NCBI GenBank assembly: GCA_049347715.1
Contig: CP186339.1
Span: 3,906,001 to 3,970,000 of the forward strand
Origin: Thalassotalea_B piscium_A
GTDB lineage: Bacteria; Pseudomonadota; Gammaproteobacteria; Enterobacterales; Alteromonadaceae
DNA length: 64,000 nucleotides
Reading direction: 5' to 3'
Each line of letters opens with the position of its first letter. Within the stretch, counting starts at the first letter, position 1. Positions 18,295 through 27,232 of the stretch are shown piece by piece. A program made the translations under genes and the position numbers. The notes under the pieces were generated by a model. The model saw only the letters and a program-made list of their open reading frames with translations. It searched no databases and was not told the origin of the DNA.

Positions 18295-19262
18295 TTACGT
18301 AAACTCACTTCACCGCCATATACTGGTTTAATTTGACGGTCTACCTCTAGTAATAAAGCCCCTTGATTATTAATACCTCGGCAAATACCTTGAGTGACTT
18401 TATCCCCCGAAATTAATTTCACGGGTTGATTAAGATAAAGGTCTAAACTAAACCATTGCGCCAGCATTTTCACAATACCATGCTCTTTATGTTCGTATAA
18501 TCTGTCGGTAAGTTTACTAATGATTTCAGCAATAAATAGATTACGGTCAATAGGAATAGATGTATGGGTTTGTAAATCGGTCCAAGGTTGATCAATTTCT
18601 TTTGACGCATGCGCTGGCATCGACACATTAATCCCAATACCAATGATACAATGGCTTGGCTCGAGTGCCTGCCCTTCTAAATCAATAAGAATCCCTGCTA
18701 ATTTTTTACCGTCGATATAAATATCATTTGGCCATTTTAATTGCACATCAATTTGATAAAGTGATTTAATTGCATCGCTAATGGCAATAGCCGCAACAAC
18801 ACTTAAGCCCATAGCCGCAGACATACCTTGCTCTAAGTACCAATACATCGACATATAAATATGAGACCCAAAAGGTGAAATCCACTGTTTACCTCGTCGA
18901 CCTCGACCCGCACTTTGGTGTTCAGCAATACAAACTTGTCCTTGCTTTATATGGTCGGGTAAGCGACGCAGAAGATAATTATTGGTTGAGTCTATTAAAC
19001 AATGTACTTCAACCTTGCTTGCTAACGCTCTCGTTGATAATGCGGCTAATACTTTGGTTTTATCAATTAATGAAATAGGTTGAGACAAACGATAGCCTTT
19101 GCCTGTTACACTAAATATGTCAAAGCCCATTTCATTTAAACTGGCAATTTGTTTAGACACTGCCGCACGGCTAATACCTAAGGTTTCACCAATTAGCTGA
19201 CCCGAGACAAATTTCCCCTCAGCTAATTCTCTGATCAGTTGTTCTTTAATTGATTGAGCCAT
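18288..19262 (-). CDS. birA: biotin-protein ligase / biotin operon repressor BirA
   Basis: BirA attaches biotin to acetyl-CoA carboxylase carrier protein and, with biotinyl-AMP, represses biotin genes. The start is placed at MAQSIKEQLIRELAEGK (19262), overlapping the murB end by 17 bases; a longer frame adds nine residues without support. Residues about 1-60 form the winged-helix DNA-binding domain (GISRAAVSKQIASL). The ligase domain has the adenylate loop GRGRRGKQWISPFGSHIYMS at about 120, then KWPNDIYIDGKKLAGIL. The C-terminal SH3-like domain is present. At 324 residues it is the bifunctional form. Confidence 0.96.
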   Translation of the reverse strand: MAQSIKEQLIRELAEGKFVSGQLIGETLGISRAAVSKQIASLNEMGFDIFSVTGKGYRLSQPISLIDKTKVLAALSTRALASKVEVHCLIDSTNNYLLRRLPDHIKQGQVCIAEHQSAGRGRRGKQWISPFGSHIYMSMYWYLEQGMSAAMGLSVVAAIAISDAIKSLYQIDVQLKWPNDIYIDGKKLAGILIDLEGQALEPSHCIIGIGINVSMPAHASKEIDQPWTDLQTHTSIPIDRNLFIAEIISKLTDRLYEHKEHGIVKMLAQWFSLDLYLNQPVKLISGDKVTQGICRGINNQGALLLEVDRQIKPVYGGEVSLRKC

Positions 19263-20280
19263 GAAAGTCTCCATTGCCGACAACACCATGTGTTGAGATT
19301 AACCGCACTTCAGGTTGTAAATAAACCCCAAATTGACTAAAAACAGTTTTGTTTATTTCAAGTGCCAACTGATAAATAGCTTCACCACAACCATTACCAT
19401 GATTCACTAACACCAGTGCTTGTTTGTTATGCACGCCGACACCATTTTTTTCAATACCTTTAAAGCCCGCTTGCTCTATTAACCAACCCGCTGCAAGCTT
19501 GACTTGACCATTCGCCTGCACATATGCGGGCATATCTGGATGCTTTTGTAATAGTTGTTGATACTGTTGGTGATCAACAATAGGGTTTTTGAAAAAACTT
19601 CCCGCATTGGGTTTTACCTTAGGATCGGGTAATTTAGCTTGTCGAATGTCGATAACCCGTTGATAAATTTCTGCTGCCGTTGGATTTTCAAGGTCATCTA
19701 AGCCCTGATAGCTAATATTGGCTTGCCAATGTTTAGGAAGTTTTAAACAAACCTTAGTAATAATACCTTTATCTTTAAGGGCGTTCTTAAAAATACTGTC
19801 TCGATAACCAAACTGACACTCATGCTGAGAAAGTTTAACCATAGTTTGACTGGCAAATTCATACCAATACACATGATCCACTACCTGAGATAACTCAACA
19901 CCATATGCACCAATGTTTTGTATAGGAGCTGCGCCAACACTGCCGGGGATCAACGCTAAATTTTCAAGCCCCCCATAACCTTGTTCAACACAAAAAGTAA
20001 CGAGTTGATGCCAGTTTTCACCACTGCCCACCGAAACATAATAAGCATCGTCTTCTTCATTAACTTCAATACCCATAAATTGAGCGTGAATAATCACAGG
20101 CGCTTGAGTTGATAAAAAGAGTGTATTACTACCTTCACCAAGAATATAAAAATTTTCAATGGCTAATAAGCTCAACGCTTTCAAATCAGCAATAGACTCA
20201 GGATAATATATACAAGGCGTAATGCTCTCGAAGGAAAAACTATTGCTAGATTTTAACGAAAAATTTAGGTGTGACTTCAT
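19246..20280 (-). CDS. murB: UDP-N-acetylenolpyruvoylglucosamine reductase MurB
   Basis: MurB is the FAD-dependent reductase that makes UDP-MurNAc for peptidoglycan, in the cytoplasm. The FAD domain shows LGEGSNTLF, GSVGAAPIQNIGAYG and the catalytic-Ser motif NAGSFFKNP; the C-terminal QPEVRLIS holds the catalytic Glu. I use the ATG at 20280 (MKSHLNFSLK), giving 344 residues, close to E. coli. The frame can be extended to a TTG at 20298, but that codon sits almost on the inferred transcription start. It is followed by overlapping birA. Confidence 0.95.
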   Translation of the reverse strand: MKSHLNFSLKSSNSFSFESITPCIYYPESIADLKALSLLAIENFYILGEGSNTLFLSTQAPVIIHAQFMGIEVNEEDDAYYVSVGSGENWHQLVTFCVEQGYGGLENLALIPGSVGAAPIQNIGAYGVELSQVVDHVYWYEFASQTMVKLSQHECQFGYRDSIFKNALKDKGIITKVCLKLPKHWQANISYQGLDDLENPTAAEIYQRVIDIRQAKLPDPKVKPNAGSFFKNPIVDHQQYQQLLQKHPDMPAYVQANGQVKLAAGWLIEQAGFKGIEKNGVGVHNKQALVLVNHGNGCGEAIYQLALEINKTVFSQFGVYLQPEVRLISTHGVVGNGDFHGSIN

Positions 20281-20306
20281 GGATAACGACTTTAACAATT
20301 TTCGAC

Positions 20307-20335
20307 ATTATACCCAAATAACACTAGGATGCGAG
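20307..20335 (-). promoter_or_regulatory. candidate promoter for murB-birA-coaX
   Basis: A perfect TATAAT (minus strand, 20312-20307) lies 27 bases before the murB ATG. The -35 region at 17-base spacing (CTCGCA) is poor, so an activator or another spacing would be needed. Confidence 0.35.
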
Positions 20336-20382
20336 TATCCGCACGATAACCTTACTAATTGAAACAACAAGCAGGGTATTTA

Positions 20383-22539
20383 CTAGATTTGTTTACGTAA
20401 GGGCATTTTGATGATGTTCCCCATATCTGAGTAATATTTATTTTGATATTTTTGCGTATCGACATTCTCACTATGATTAACAATAATACCTTCAATAGGG
20501 GCATTTACCTGCTTGAGTATTCTTAAACCCGAGGTAATTTGTTCTCGTTTAGTTTTACCGCCATGAACAACATACAAAACACTATCTACTAACTTAGAAA
20601 TAATAACCGCATCACTTACCGCATTAACCGGCGGTGTTTCAATAATAATGCGGTCATAAAAGTTACCAAACACTTTAATTAACATTTTAAAACGTTTCAT
20701 TGATAAAAATGCAAGCGGATTCGCCGGCGAAATACCTGAGGTTAAAATATCTAACTTGACGTTTTTATCACGTAAAATACATTCATTAATTTGATGGGTT
20801 TTCGCCAATAAATTAGAAAGCCCTGGACGATGTAATTCTAAATTCAAGCGTTTATATAATGTTGGATGACGCATGTCAGCTTCAATTAACAACACCTTTT
20901 CCATTTCACTAAATGAACGGGCAAGCTCAAGTGCAACGGTTGATTTACCCTCATTAGGCACAGATGATGTTATCGCAATAATTTTAGGTGCCTTTTTCTC
21001 AGCACTAAATAATAATGCCGTACGCAAAGAGCGGATCGCTTCAATAAACCGGCTGTCGGTATAACAAGGCTCTTCGTTATTAGCGGTTTGCTTAACTTTA
21101 AATTTAGGTAAGACCGCTAAAATAGGTGCTTCATGGAAATTGTCTAGCTTACGTCGTGAGTTAAGGGTGTCGAGAAATAATTCACGCATAATCACAATAA
21201 TCGAAATAAAGGCCGCTGACAGTATAAAAGCCATAATGACATATAAGCTTTTATTCGGTGCAACCGCATTCTTAGGTGTTAGCGCCTTATCAATAAACCT
21301 AACATAAAAACTTGAATTATAATTACCCATTGCGTCTGCTTCTTTTAAACGCACCAAGTAATTACTGTAAAGTTCTTTGTTGGTTTTAACTTCACGCTCT
21401 AGTTGTGAAAACTTATTTTCTAAACGACTTAACCGTAAATAGTCTTTTCTTGCTTTGTCTAATCGTCGCTGTGTAGCTTTCACTTTTTCCATTGCCGAGA
21501 AGTAGCTTTTCTCTAACGAGATCACTAAATTATTTACGTGTTCTTTAATGCGCGCCTGTAATGATGACAGTTCTGATTTTGCCGCAATTCTTTTCGGGTG
21601 TTTAGGACCGTATCGTTTAGATAACTCATTGAACTTACGCTCTATCAATTCTTCTGAACGTTTTAATTGTAAATACGTTACTTGATTGGCAATTTGCTCT
21701 AATTCAATTAAGGCATCAAAATCACCTTTATGTTTTTGAATGTACTGATAAGTAACCGCTAATTCATCTGCATTTTTCGATGTAGTTAATGCCGATGACG
21801 TCAGCTCAGTCAGTTCCGCGCCTACCAGACCTGAAATCCCTCGAATATCAACAATACCTTCAGTTTCTCTATATGTTTGCAATGCTAATTCAGACGATTC
21901 GAGTTTTTTGCCTAATTCTTCCAACTGATCAACAAGCCATTGAGAGGTTGATTCTTTCGATTCACTATGAATTTCATCTTGGTACTGTAAATAAGTGATC
22001 CCTATTTGATTCGCCACCTGCATCGACAGCTCAGGCGAATGGGATAAAAAAGAAATTTTAACTAACTCAGTTCCCGAAATAGGATTGATACTCAGGCGCG
22101 ATCTAAAAGAAGGTACTATTTGACTAATAGTAGGCCTAACAGCTGAAACGCCTTTATTGGCAAGAAATGAAATTTTATCATTATATTTACCGCTATTAAA
22201 TTCTTCATGGGCAGTAAGATTTAATCGAGAAATAACCCGCTCAGCAAATTTTCTTGAACGTAATAATTCATATTGCGTTTGAATTTGCTCATGACTTGCG
22301 GCTGACTCATTAAAAGCATCATTAATAGATAAGGTATTAGCCGGTTTATTGGTACCAATTTGTAAGATAGACGTAGCCTTATATGAAGGCTTAAGTAAAG
22401 AAACATAAAAGGTAACAATAGTGGTACACACAAGCGTAAAAAAGATAATTTTCCAACGACGAGACCAAAGTGGGCTTAAAATTTCTTTTAATGCCAACTC
22501 TTCATTCGCTAAGTCGTTAAAATTATTATTCTGATTCAA
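20383..22539 (-). CDS. polysaccharide co-polymerase / tyrosine autokinase (Wzc/GumC-like)
   Basis: Inner-membrane protein that controls chain length and export of extracellular polysaccharide, 718 residues. An N-terminal Wzz domain follows a first membrane helix at about 33-53. A long coiled-coil periplasmic part (about 170-390) and a second helix at about 430-450 come next. The cytoplasmic BY-kinase domain has Walker A SVPNEGKSTVALELA and Walker A' LLIEADMRHP (Glu replaces the usual first Asp). The C-terminal tyrosine cluster is short (KYQNKYYSD), so autophosphorylation capacity may be limited. Its start overlaps the Wza-like gene by 4 bases. Confidence 0.93.
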   Translation of the reverse strand: MNQNNNFNDLANEELALKEILSPLWSRRWKIIFFTLVCTTIVTFYVSLLKPSYKATSILQIGTNKPANTLSINDAFNESAASHEQIQTQYELLRSRKFAERVISRLNLTAHEEFNSGKYNDKISFLANKGVSAVRPTISQIVPSFRSRLSINPISGTELVKISFLSHSPELSMQVANQIGITYLQYQDEIHSESKESTSQWLVDQLEELGKKLESSELALQTYRETEGIVDIRGISGLVGAELTELTSSALTTSKNADELAVTYQYIQKHKGDFDALIELEQIANQVTYLQLKRSEELIERKFNELSKRYGPKHPKRIAAKSELSSLQARIKEHVNNLVISLEKSYFSAMEKVKATQRRLDKARKDYLRLSRLENKFSQLEREVKTNKELYSNYLVRLKEADAMGNYNSSFYVRFIDKALTPKNAVAPNKSLYVIMAFILSAAFISIIVIMRELFLDTLNSRRKLDNFHEAPILAVLPKFKVKQTANNEEPCYTDSRFIEAIRSLRTALLFSAEKKAPKIIAITSSVPNEGKSTVALELARSFSEMEKVLLIEADMRHPTLYKRLNLELHRPGLSNLLAKTHQINECILRDKNVKLDILTSGISPANPLAFLSMKRFKMLIKVFGNFYDRIIIETPPVNAVSDAVIISKLVDSVLYVVHGGKTKREQITSGLRILKQVNAPIEGIIVNHSENVDTQKYQNKYYSDMGNIIKMPLRKQI

Positions 22540-23057
22540 AAGAAACTTTGCTCTATTTTTATTATGTCATCTGGTTGAATGAATGTAGCAACCGTTGCGT
22601 TAATGGTGATAGTAGCGCCATCAACAACTCGAGTGATTTTCCAATTGGAACTTGACGCTCTATTAGCTAATCCGCCCGCTAAAGCAATAGCTTTATCCAG
22701 CGTTAAATCATCCTGAAATGGGTATCCTCCAGGGCGTTTAACTTGTCCGTGAATAAAAAACGGACGATAACTAACCACAGAAACCGATACTTGGGGTTCT
22801 ATTAAATAATCGCCTAACAGGCCTTTATAAATACGTTTTTCAAGCAATTTAGTCGTTAAACCTATAGCCTGAATATCGCCAATAAATGGAAAAGTAATAA
22901 TTCCTGATTTATCAATTTTAACTCGTGTTGTTAAATCAGGTTCACCGTAAACAGTGATTTCTATCTGATCCCCAGACCCTAAGGTATAATTGCCAGACAC
23001 GCTTAAAAAGCTAGTAAATAATAAAAATAAGGTACTTAAAAGTCGTATAATTTTCAT
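22536..23057 (-). CDS. polysaccharide export protein (Wza/GumB-like), short form
   Basis: Periplasmic/outer-membrane polysaccharide export protein. After a signal peptide (about 22 residues; no lipobox Cys) the Poly_export motif YTLGSGDQIEITVYGEPDL begins, and an SLBB-type segment (FIHGQVKRPGGYPF, LDKAIALAGGLANRAS) follows. At 173 residues it lacks the C-terminal transmembrane helix region of E. coli Wza, so it resembles GumB-type proteins. Partner genes: the co-polymerase overlaps by 4 bases downstream and a beta-barrel protein lies 10 bases upstream. The barrel may provide the outer-membrane pore that this short protein cannot form. Confidence 0.92.
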   Translation of the reverse strand: MKIIRLLSTLFLLFTSFLSVSGNYTLGSGDQIEITVYGEPDLTTRVKIDKSGIITFPFIGDIQAIGLTTKLLEKRIYKGLLGDYLIEPQVSVSVVSYRPFFIHGQVKRPGGYPFQDDLTLDKAIALAGGLANRASSSNWKITRVVDGATITINATVATFIQPDDIIKIEQSFF

Positions 23058-23067
23058 TCAAACCTCA

Positions 23068-24249
23068 TTAAAGAGTAACACTAAAGCCGAACGAAAGGCT
23101 ATTCCTCTGGTAACTCAAGTCATTTTCACTGGTATCTAAATCGTTATAATCATAAGCAACATACATAGACAACCAAGTATTACGCTGATAGTTAATGGTG
23201 ATATTTGACGTTAAATACTCTTCAGTGGAAACAAGCGTTTGTGAAAACACATCTTCACTGCTGTAACCTAGTGTTGTTTTTAGCGTTACATAATCATTCC
23301 ACGTTTTACGTAGCCCTAACGATATATTGTCGACTAAACGATAACTGTCTTGTAATTTATTTGCCTCAGCAAAATCACGTTCCGACATCAAGCTGAACGC
23401 CAAGTCTTCAAGCGGTTGCCAGCCAACATTCACTCGCCACTTTATTGCACTGTCATTCGACAAACTTGATTGTTCAAATTGAATCTCTTGGTAACCTAAT
23501 AAAAAGGTAAAATCGGTAATAATACTAGGCTGCCACTTAAGTCCAACCAGACCAACATACTTGTTTTTACTTAAGGCAGTATTATATTTATAAACAATAT
23601 GCTCGGCTTTAACCTCAGTAGCGAAATACGAACCGCCACCAATCAAGTAATCAAACGAGGGGTTAATAAAGCTACTTTCAACATCAAGTAATTTTGTAAA
23701 TGCTCTGCGCGTAGTATAACGGCTATGCTCTTGCCCTAATCTAATTGAAAGCTTAGCCACTGAGTTTTCACTGCCATACAAAAAACCACCATGAATAGTG
23801 GTGTCTTGTTTAGTATCACCCACCTCAAGAGAATGTGCATTTCCTAGTGACAAGCCCGTTCCACGCGTTTCGTAATGCTCGCTATGCAACGCATCAACAA
23901 ATACCGTTTTATTGGCAGCTAACTTAAATTGGTAAGAAGGATTTAAACTGAAATTACTGTGATTATCTTGAGAAAATTCTTGATAAAAAACATGTTCACT
24001 TTTTGCTACCAGCTGTAATAAGTGATGCGAAAATTGTGTTTGAATGCGAATACTTGGTGATATTTTGACAAACGTTGTTTGTTCCGTATTTGTATTTTCA
24101 TACAAAAAGTTATCAATAACGCCCATCTTACTTTGCAAAGCAAACGTTAACTCATTGCCTGCGTTGGTATTAGTTAGATTTTGAGCTGAAATTGAAACAG
24201 CAACAAGACTCAATAAGAGTATAAAAAATTTACATATGAGATGTAACAA
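23068..24249 (-). CDS. outer-membrane beta-barrel protein of the EPS export set
   Basis: Predicted outer-membrane beta-barrel, 393 residues: a hydrophobic signal (ICKFFILLLSLVAVSISAQ), then alternating polar/hydrophobic strands with many aromatic ends and a C-terminal strand SLSFGFSVTL. It resembles the beta-barrel proteins found next to Wza/Wzc in EPS loci, and may be the export channel. The start is doubtful. The frame opens with a TTG at 24249 that lacks a ribosome binding site, whereas an excellent AGGAGG (24298-24293) precedes ATG-ATG-TCA-TAA in another frame. A one-base error there would give a longer basic N-terminus before the signal. Confidence 0.75.
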   Translation of the reverse strand: MLHLICKFFILLLSLVAVSISAQNLTNTNAGNELTFALQSKMGVIDNFLYENTNTEQTTFVKISPSIRIQTQFSHHLLQLVAKSEHVFYQEFSQDNHSNFSLNPSYQFKLAANKTVFVDALHSEHYETRGTGLSLGNAHSLEVGDTKQDTTIHGGFLYGSENSVAKLSIRLGQEHSRYTTRRAFTKLLDVESSFINPSFDYLIGGGSYFATEVKAEHIVYKYNTALSKNKYVGLVGLKWQPSIITDFTFLLGYQEIQFEQSSLSNDSAIKWRVNVGWQPLEDLAFSLMSERDFAEANKLQDSYRLVDNISLGLRKTWNDYVTLKTTLGYSSEDVFSQTLVSTEEYLTSNITINYQRNTWLSMYVAYDYNDLDTSENDLSYQRNSLSFGFSVTL

Positions 24250-24343
24250 ATCGGTTTGCCTACTGATGTTTATGACATCATTTTATTATTATCCTCCTCA
24301 TTCCACCGCATTTAGACTGAGAACACAAGCTTTATGTAATATT

Positions 24344-24362
24344 TTGTTACATTGCGTAACAA
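24344..24362. promoter_or_regulatory. palindrome upstream of the EPS operon, possible operator
   Basis: TTGTTAC-ATTGC-GTAACAA is a perfect 7-bp inverted repeat about 80 bases upstream of the first EPS gene. Short palindromes with a 5-base centre suit a dimeric regulator, but no protein can be assigned. Confidence 0.35.
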
Positions 24363-24516
24363 GTGTGACAAAGTGAGTGGTTTTAAATTAATAAGCATAT
24401 TAAACACATACGTCATAGCGCAGTTATTTATCGCGCTTTATGGTGATCGTTTCTTTAGCTTAAATATCGAAACACAAATGAAATAAACTTAAATATATAG
24501 AAGATAACCCTATTTT

Positions 24517-27195
24517 CTAATTTAATAAGCTTAAATCAAACGTTATATCTAACTTGCTAAAGTAATCTATTCCATCTTGTTCTAGTTGTTTAATCGCTTT
24601 AGCTATGTCGGTTTTCGACAGTTTTTGCCATAACACTTCATCGAACGATAAGATGTTCAGATCTTTACTTTGATAAATAAAGCGCTTACGTTCAAATTTT
24701 TCAAATGGATTCGTTAATAGATTTTTTTGCAGTTCGTCCTTATTTTCTAAAAACGTTTCTTTGTTATATGGACTATTTGATTTATCAGCTTTACCTTGCT
24801 GTTGAAGTTGATTTACATAGAAAAATTTATATTTATCAACAAGGAAAGGCAAGTCAATTTCACCACGATCATTGCAATGTTTTAACATTAACAACATAAA
24901 AATAATTTTATAGGAGAAGGTGTAATCTCGTTGCGCTAAAAATTCAAAAAAGTCATCTCGTCGCGTATCTTCTGTACGTAATTTTAATTTTTTAATTAAG
25001 CGAATTTCTTCAAGTACATCATTAGCAAAATAACTAAGTGTTTTATTACCAAAAGGAATTGTTTTGGTTGCTTTTAATTCGCCTTTTTTCAACCATTGTT
25101 TAACGGTTGAAGTAGTAATAAAAAGTTCTCGTGCAAATTGTTCTTCATTTAATAAATCACCAAATTCTTTCTCAAAATTAAAAATGTTAATGGGTTCTAA
25201 CCGACGTTCTTCTTCAAACAATCCATCAAGAGTAATGATTTCTGTTTGAGTTGAAACTTTGGGTGTTAACACGTCAGAAAATGCTTGATAATTGGTTAAA
25301 CCTAATAAACTATGCACACTCCATGGAGAAAGTGACGGACCATAAGCATCAACAACATCAATTACATATAAAGCCTCTTTCCCTTCACATTTACGCGTAC
25401 CACGTCCAAGTTGTTGCGTGTACAACACTTTACTCATTGTTGGTCTAGCCATCACCACTACCGATGTATTTGGTACATCCCAACCTTCATTTAATAAGTC
25501 ACATGCACATATAAACTGAACATCACCGCTACGATATTGATCTATACCGTCGCGGTTTTTACCATCAACAGCTACTGCGCTTAATCCATATTTATTTAAT
25601 AATTTAGCCATGGCTTTTGTATGTTTTACATCAACACAAAATACCACACCTTGCTTCAACGCTTGGTTAGATTGTAATGGTGCAGAAAAATAACGCTTGA
25701 GTACATTGGCAATAAGTTCATTACGTGAAGGTATTAATACGGTTTTGTTTAAGTCTTGTTTAACAAATTCTTTTCCGTTGAACCGTACTTTTGAAAAATC
25801 AATGTTACTCTCTAACCTAAAAGCACGAATTGGTGGCACTAATCCTTGCTCTATAGCTTCGGCCAACGTTAAATCTATATCATATTCACCAAATATTTTT
25901 TCTAGTTGCTGTTGATCAGTTCTATCAGGCGTGGCGGTTAAACCTAAAAGTGATTCAGGTTTAAAATATGCCAGAGCGTTACTCAAACCGGCAGCTGCGG
26001 CACGATGAGCTTCATCTATAACAATATAATTAAAGTAGTCACGAGGAAAGTTACGGTAATGCCGTAGAATATAAGCTGAGGTAACAACAAATATTGATTG
26101 TGCTTGAGCTGGTATTTTTTCTGTACCTTGTTCATAACTGTTTTTTGGTTTTATGTTATCGACAAGATGAACATTGGGCATAGCAACTGAAATACGCTGC
26201 ATTAATTGCTTTTTAAGTTCTTTACTTGGCACCACTGCAAGCACTTTAAACTGCTCGTTTTCACGTAATTGTTGGCAAACGTCTTCAATAAAAACTTCTG
26301 TTTTTCCTGTACCTGTGGGTAAAACAACTAAAAAGGAATTGTCGCCGTTCAATCGTTGTTTGGCTATTTTTTCAATGGCATCACTTTGATGAGGGTATAA
26401 CTGAAAACTTACTTGGCGATTTGCCTTATAATTAGGCGTTGAGTTAAAAGTTGTCTGATCACCAAAATATGTTTTTAATTGCTCTGATAGCTTGTTTTCA
26501 TCGGCCATCCCCCTATCTGACCAGCGATAAACCAAATAACCATCGTAAACTAAGGAGTTCTGCTTAAATAATTGTGAACGATATTGTTTTTGACTAATAA
26601 GAAGTGGGTGATGATAGCGCTCGCCATTAAGCTCTATTGCAAACTGTCTATCTTGAGTATTCAATACAAAATCAATAAACCTTCGATGCCCTTCTTTATC
26701 GGTGTAATTGCACTCTGCCTGAAGCGCATGAATTGCTTTTTCACCAAAGGTTTGTTCAAAAAATACAGAAAAATTAAATTCTGGCGGTGTTGGGTCAACG
26801 TGCTGTAATTCTCTATTGGCCCCATAAATAGCTAGCTCGATATCATCATCTAATAAATCGGTCAAAAAAACACTGACATCTTCAACAAAGCTTTTTTCAT
26901 CAAACCAAACAAATCGATACACGCCCTGATATGTGTGCATTAATTGATTTTGATAACTGGTATAAGCGACGTATTGATAGTCTTTTGGTGATAGTTTGTC
27001 TAGGTAAGTATCTACAAAAATAGCTGGGCGATTACTATGAACAAAAAGAAAACCGACTTGCGTTTCTTCTTTAAACTCGTAACCAAAGCTTGATAATATC
27101 CGCGTTAATTGTGCTTGCTGCTGCGATTGTTGAGTAAACGAAGCTAGCTTTCCAATAGAATACTGCCCTGCAACCTCATTTATTTCATGAGTCAT
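24517..27195 (-). CDS. DEAD/DEAH helicase with N-terminal nuclease-like domain and C-terminal helix-turn-helix
   Basis: Large (892-residue) superfamily 2 helicase fusion. Residues about 165-235 look like a DUF559/Vsr-type PD-(D/E)XK endonuclease core (RRFIDFVL ... FAIELNGERYHHP). The helicase core follows: Walker A VVLPTGTGKTEVF (about 290), VIDEAHRAAA (about 390), LLGLTATPDRT (about 415) and motif VI QQLGRGTRKCEG. Near residue 690 an excisionase-like helix-turn-helix is seen (EEQFARELFITTSTVKQWLKKGEL). The rest is helical and unrecognised. A methyltransferase gene lies 37 bases upstream in the same direction. DNA repair or anti-phage defence are both plausible; I infer no specific substrate. 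Confidence 0.85.
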   Translation of the reverse strand: MTHEINEVAGQYSIGKLASFTQQSQQQAQLTRILSSFGYEFKEETQVGFLFVHSNRPAIFVDTYLDKLSPKDYQYVAYTSYQNQLMHTYQGVYRFVWFDEKSFVEDVSVFLTDLLDDDIELAIYGANRELQHVDPTPPEFNFSVFFEQTFGEKAIHALQAECNYTDKEGHRRFIDFVLNTQDRQFAIELNGERYHHPLLISQKQYRSQLFKQNSLVYDGYLVYRWSDRGMADENKLSEQLKTYFGDQTTFNSTPNYKANRQVSFQLYPHQSDAIEKIAKQRLNGDNSFLVVLPTGTGKTEVFIEDVCQQLRENEQFKVLAVVPSKELKKQLMQRISVAMPNVHLVDNIKPKNSYEQGTEKIPAQAQSIFVVTSAYILRHYRNFPRDYFNYIVIDEAHRAAAAGLSNALAYFKPESLLGLTATPDRTDQQQLEKIFGEYDIDLTLAEAIEQGLVPPIRAFRLESNIDFSKVRFNGKEFVKQDLNKTVLIPSRNELIANVLKRYFSAPLQSNQALKQGVVFCVDVKHTKAMAKLLNKYGLSAVAVDGKNRDGIDQYRSGDVQFICACDLLNEGWDVPNTSVVVMARPTMSKVLYTQQLGRGTRKCEGKEALYVIDVVDAYGPSLSPWSVHSLLGLTNYQAFSDVLTPKVSTQTEIITLDGLFEEERRLEPINIFNFEKEFGDLLNEEQFARELFITTSTVKQWLKKGELKATKTIPFGNKTLSYFANDVLEEIRLIKKLKLRTEDTRRDDFFEFLAQRDYTFSYKIIFMLLMLKHCNDRGEIDLPFLVDKYKFFYVNQLQQQGKADKSNSPYNKETFLENKDELQKNLLTNPFEKFERKRFIYQSKDLNILSFDEVLWQKLSKTDIAKAIKQLEQDGIDYFSKLDITFDLSLLN

Positions 27196-27232
27196 GAACT
27201 AAGCTTCCTCAACATATAACTAACGCTAGTCA

